From an uncultured Roseibium sp. (GTDB taxonomy: Bacteria > Pseudomonadota > Alphaproteobacteria > Rhizobiales > Stappiaceae): DNA of 64,000 nucleotides. The position numbers and the translations under genes were made by a program. The stretch spans positions 558,001-622,000 of the forward strand of contig NZ_OY780957.1 of the NCBI RefSeq assembly GCF_963675985.1. The letters are read 5' to 3'. Each line of letters starts with the position of its first letter. Positions within the stretch are counted from its first letter, which is position 1. The notes below the pieces were generated by a model. The model saw nothing but the letters and a program-made list of their open reading frames with translations. It made no database searches and was not told where the DNA came from. Below, one piece after another: positions 57,746 to 64,000 of the stretch.

Positions 57746-58634
57746 GTTTCATCTCCGCACCCGTCATCCGCCCCAGAATTGTATCCGCCGCCCGCGTCTC
57801 CGCGAGAAGAACGGACCAGGCCGGCACGTCGTTGTCCCATTCGATCAGCGTCGGCAGCGAGCCGGAACGGCTCAGAACCTGTTCGTAAAGCGCCCAGACT
57901 TGCGCATCGACTTCCCGGTCGTGCGCATCGATCAAAAGAGGCCGGCCTTCATCGTCCGTATCCGGCGCGTGACCGCCCAGATGCAGCTCACCGACCGCGT
58001 CCATCGGAAAGGCATCGATATAGTCTTCGGCCGACCTTTGATGATTGACGCAGGAGACATGGACGTTGTTGACATCGAGCAGCAATCCACAGCCGGTCCG
58101 GCGGGTTATTTCGCGCAAGAAGTCCAGCTCGCTCATGGTGCTCTGGTCAAAGGCGACATAGGTCGAGGGATTTTCCAGCAGCATCCTGCGGCCCATGACC
58201 TCCTGGACCTCGTCGATATGGTCGCACACCCGCTGCAGGGTCATCTCGTCATAAGGCACCGGCAGAAGGTCGTTGTAATAGGTCGCATCGTGGGTCGACC
58301 ACGCCAGGTGTTCGGAAAACAGGCCCGGCTCATAGCGGGTATTCAACGCCTTCAGCCGTTTCAGGTGATCCGGGTCCAACGGCCCATTGCCGCCGATCGA
58401 CAGACCCACGCCGTGCAGCGACAGCGGATAGTCGCGGCGGATCGCTTCCAGCTGGCGGTGCGGCACACCGCCCGCCCCCATGTAGTTCTCCGCGTGAACC
58501 TCGAAGAACCCGATTGCCGGCCGGGTCTCCAGGATCTCCGTGACATGCGCGCCCTTAAGCCCGGCGCCCCCACGAGCGGGTACGGCAGCGGCGATGCGCG
58601 GAGAAGCGGTCTCACTGTCGGGGCCGGATATCAT
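57735..58634 (-). CDS. bufB: BufB multinuclear non-haem iron oxidase (DUF692/MNIO)
   Basis: 299 residues, DUF692 TIM-barrel. Metal-ligand motifs are visible: EVHAENYMGAGG, LHGVGLSIGG, YEPGLFSEHLAW, LENPSTYVAF, LLLDVNNVHVSCVNH, GELHLGGHAPDTDD and LIEWDNDVPAW. This is the MNIO family, which oxidises Cys residues of a precursor, in bufferins to thiooxazole groups that bind copper. The partner precursor is bufA at 58770-59069 with which it is co-oriented across 135 bases, and bufC overlaps. The ATG is preceded by AGGAGGTCCTT. Confidence 0.93.
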   Translation of the reverse strand: MISGPDSETASPRIAAAVPARGGAGLKGAHVTEILETRPAIGFFEVHAENYMGAGGVPHRQLEAIRRDYPLSLHGVGLSIGGNGPLDPDHLKRLKALNTRYEPGLFSEHLAWSTHDATYYNDLLPVPYDEMTLQRVCDHIDEVQEVMGRRMLLENPSTYVAFDQSTMSELDFLREITRRTGCGLLLDVNNVHVSCVNHQRSAEDYIDAFPMDAVGELHLGGHAPDTDDEGRPLLIDAHDREVDAQVWALYEQVLSRSGSLPTLIEWDNDVPAWSVLLAETRAADTILGRMTGAEMKRAV

Positions 58635-58706
58635 AAGGACCTCCTGAAGGATTCGCGGCTTGGCCGGCTGGCAGATTGCCGGCCCGTATTCCGGATCATA
58701 ACCGGA

Positions 58707-58743
58707 AAATCAAAGCCGGACGCAGCAAAGCGCCCGGCTTCGT
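58707..58743 (-). promoter_or_regulatory. Attenuator-like hairpin between bufA and bufB
   Basis: On the minus strand the stem AGCCGG / CCGGCT encloses a 14-base loop and is followed by TTGATTTT, a weak terminator. It lies 30-65 bases after the bufA stop and could make precursor transcript more abundant than enzyme transcript. Confidence 0.45.
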
Positions 58744-58769
58744 AAGCATACGTCGATACGCAAAAGGCG

Positions 58770-59069
58770 TCAGGCCTTCGGAAGGTCGCGGTCGAGCTCG
58801 GTCAGAGATCCCTTGCGGCCGTCCGGCAATTCCATGGTTTCGCAGGTTCCTTTCGGAACAAGGGTCCATGCGTTGCCCTGGTAATCGATCGTCGAGGTCC
58901 CGGCGCATGTGGTACCCGGGCCGGCCTTGCAGTCGTTCTGCCCCTTCAGGGACACGCCGTAGCATTTCTCTTTCGCTTGGGCATTCGCGGTGCCCGGCGC
59001 CGAAATTCCGGCAAGTGCCGTCGCAACGGCGCCTGCAACGATAGCGGCGGACATGACCTTAGTTTTCAT
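58770..59069 (-). CDS. bufA1: Bufferin precursor peptide BufA1 (DUF2282)
   Basis: 99 residues from ATG 59067-59069. A Sec signal peptide covers 1-30 (ending ANA). The core has four Cys at 36, 47, 55 and 76 in the DUF2282 arrangement: EKCYGVSLKGQNDCKAG, TTCAGTS, and the KGTCETM end. In Caulobacter bufferin 1 the central Cys are turned into thiooxazoles by BufB and the product sequesters copper in the periplasm. The gene starts the operon; the longer reading to 59159 is rejected. Confidence 0.9.
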   Translation of the reverse strand: MKTKVMSAAIVAGAVATALAGISAPGTANAQAKEKCYGVSLKGQNDCKAGPGTTCAGTSTIDYQGNAWTLVPKGTCETMELPDGRKGSLTELDRDLPKA

Positions 59070-59695
59070 TTGCGGACTCCTCGGATCAAATGCAATTCGT
59101 TCGGGTCGGCACCACGACGCCTGGTCGCCCTTGCCGTGCCAGAAAAGTGGACAGTTCACCCTTCAATAGGAAATCAAACGGCCGTGACTAAAAAATGAAC
59201 AGCGATTTTCGCATTTTATGCCGACGAAAGAATCTTACACCGAAGCCGCCTCCTTACGTCATTTATTCGCAATTGGGACATTGAGGGCGAAACTTTTGTA
59301 ATTTTACAGTATATAAACGGTCTTGCCCCTGGCTTCGAAATCTGGCATGGTCGCGCCGCTCGGAATAGGACAGGATCACTGTCCCTTTTTGATCGAAGGT
59401 TCAAAATATGCGTGAGTGAAGCGCTGGACCAAACTGATCGAAAAGGCTGGGCGGACCGCTCGGCGGCCAAAGGGATGGCGCCGAAAGGCGGGAGCGGACA
59501 GCTTCCGGCGGCCTTTTCAAACAGGCCGCGTCATTTAAGACGGTTCGCTTTCTGGAAGCGAGGCGTTAGATATTTCGACAGAGCCGGGGCTGAAGCCGGG
59601 GTCGTCGCACGAGCCGCGTCCGGACAGGAACGCGACCCGAACGGGACCCGACGCTTCAAACCACGGCAGCGACTGGGGTAACGTTGAGGGCGCAC
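59070..59695. other. Long intergenic leader between bufA1 and gltB
   Basis: 626 bases without a supported gene. It holds the bufA1 promoter on the minus side and the gltB promoter on the plus side. Seen: palindrome TGTAA-TT-TTACA at 59297-59308, TATATAAA at 59310-59317, and a plus-strand hairpin GGACAG / CTGTCC followed by five T (59368-59390) about 305 bases before the gltB ATG. A plus-strand frame at 59412-59681 was judged spurious. Confidence 0.5.
59368..59390 (+). terminator. Terminator-like hairpin in the gltB leader
   Basis: The 6-base stem GGACAG / CTGTCC with loop GATCA is followed by CTTTTT. It is in the gltB direction, downstream of the likely promoter, so it may attenuate or end a short transcript. 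Evidence is structural only. Confidence 0.45.

Positions 59696-64000
<4,305 letters not shown>

Noticed and set aside
59412..59681. 89-codon plus-strand frame before gltB
   Set aside because: Basic, low-complexity composition, no ribosome site worth the name and no family; more likely leader sequence.

Overview
The window is a gene-dense, high-GC chromosomal segment of an alphaproteobacterium. The evidence is a set of lineage-typical genes: the CtrA-proteolysis factors RcdA and CpdR, a TrcR/DUF1013 protein, a GapR/DUF2312 nucleoid protein, a three-gene pntA1-pntA2-pntB transhydrogenase locus, an aa3 oxidase subunit IV of the alphaproteobacterial type, and short alphaproteobacterial families (DUF1192, DUF1244, DUF465). 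My guess is the order Hyphomicrobiales, near Stappiaceae/Roseibium; this rests on overall resemblance, not on a marker I could test. No phage, plasmid, transposase or CRISPR array is visible.

Layout. 1-5 kb: the end of efp, an inositol-monophosphatase gene, a MotA/TolQ plus OmpA-type stator pair, a DUF1272 gene, and an unrecognised gene with an exact CtrA box in front. 5-10 kb: a regulator-MFP-RND efflux operon with an AcrR-like operator. 10-18 kb: trcR, two short-chain dehydrogenases, a quinone oxidoreductase, DUF1192, rcdA, rpmE and an MsbA-type ABC exporter, with a MITE-like repeat (11.96-12.29 kb) and a probable small RNA (13.8 kb). 18-28 kb: propionyl-CoA and acyl-CoA ligases, a TauE/SafE permease, two DUF465 genes, purEK, a MATE exporter and rpsU. 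28-38 kb: a TPR lipoprotein, a flavodoxin-fold oxidoreductase, an adenylate cyclase, an RluA synthase, pntAB, cox subunit IV, a UbiB kinase and a DUF3445 haem enzyme. 38-50 kb: PepF, an NtrC-class regulator, a DUF882 protein, a prokaryotic glutamate-receptor-like channel, GapR, DUF1244, N-formylglutamate amidohydrolase, DUF1036-pyk, a TPR protein, rpmJ and tRNA-Val. 50-56 kb: cpdR, a second N-formylglutamate amidohydrolase, a probable anti-Shine-Dalgarno small RNA, a histidinol-phosphatase-type gene, a lipase, a heat-shock hsp20 with a ROSE-like RNA thermometer, and threonine aldolase. 56-59 kb: a bufferin-type RiPP operon (DUF2282 precursor, DUF692/MNIO, DUF2063, DoxX). 59.7-64 kb: the first 1435 codons of gltB, running off the end.

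Most of the window is housekeeping. The parts most worth a second look are the bufferin operon, the receptor-channel with a degenerate pore filter, the CtrA-box orphan gene, the ROSE element, the MITE-like repeat with compensated hairpins, and the two candidate small RNAs.
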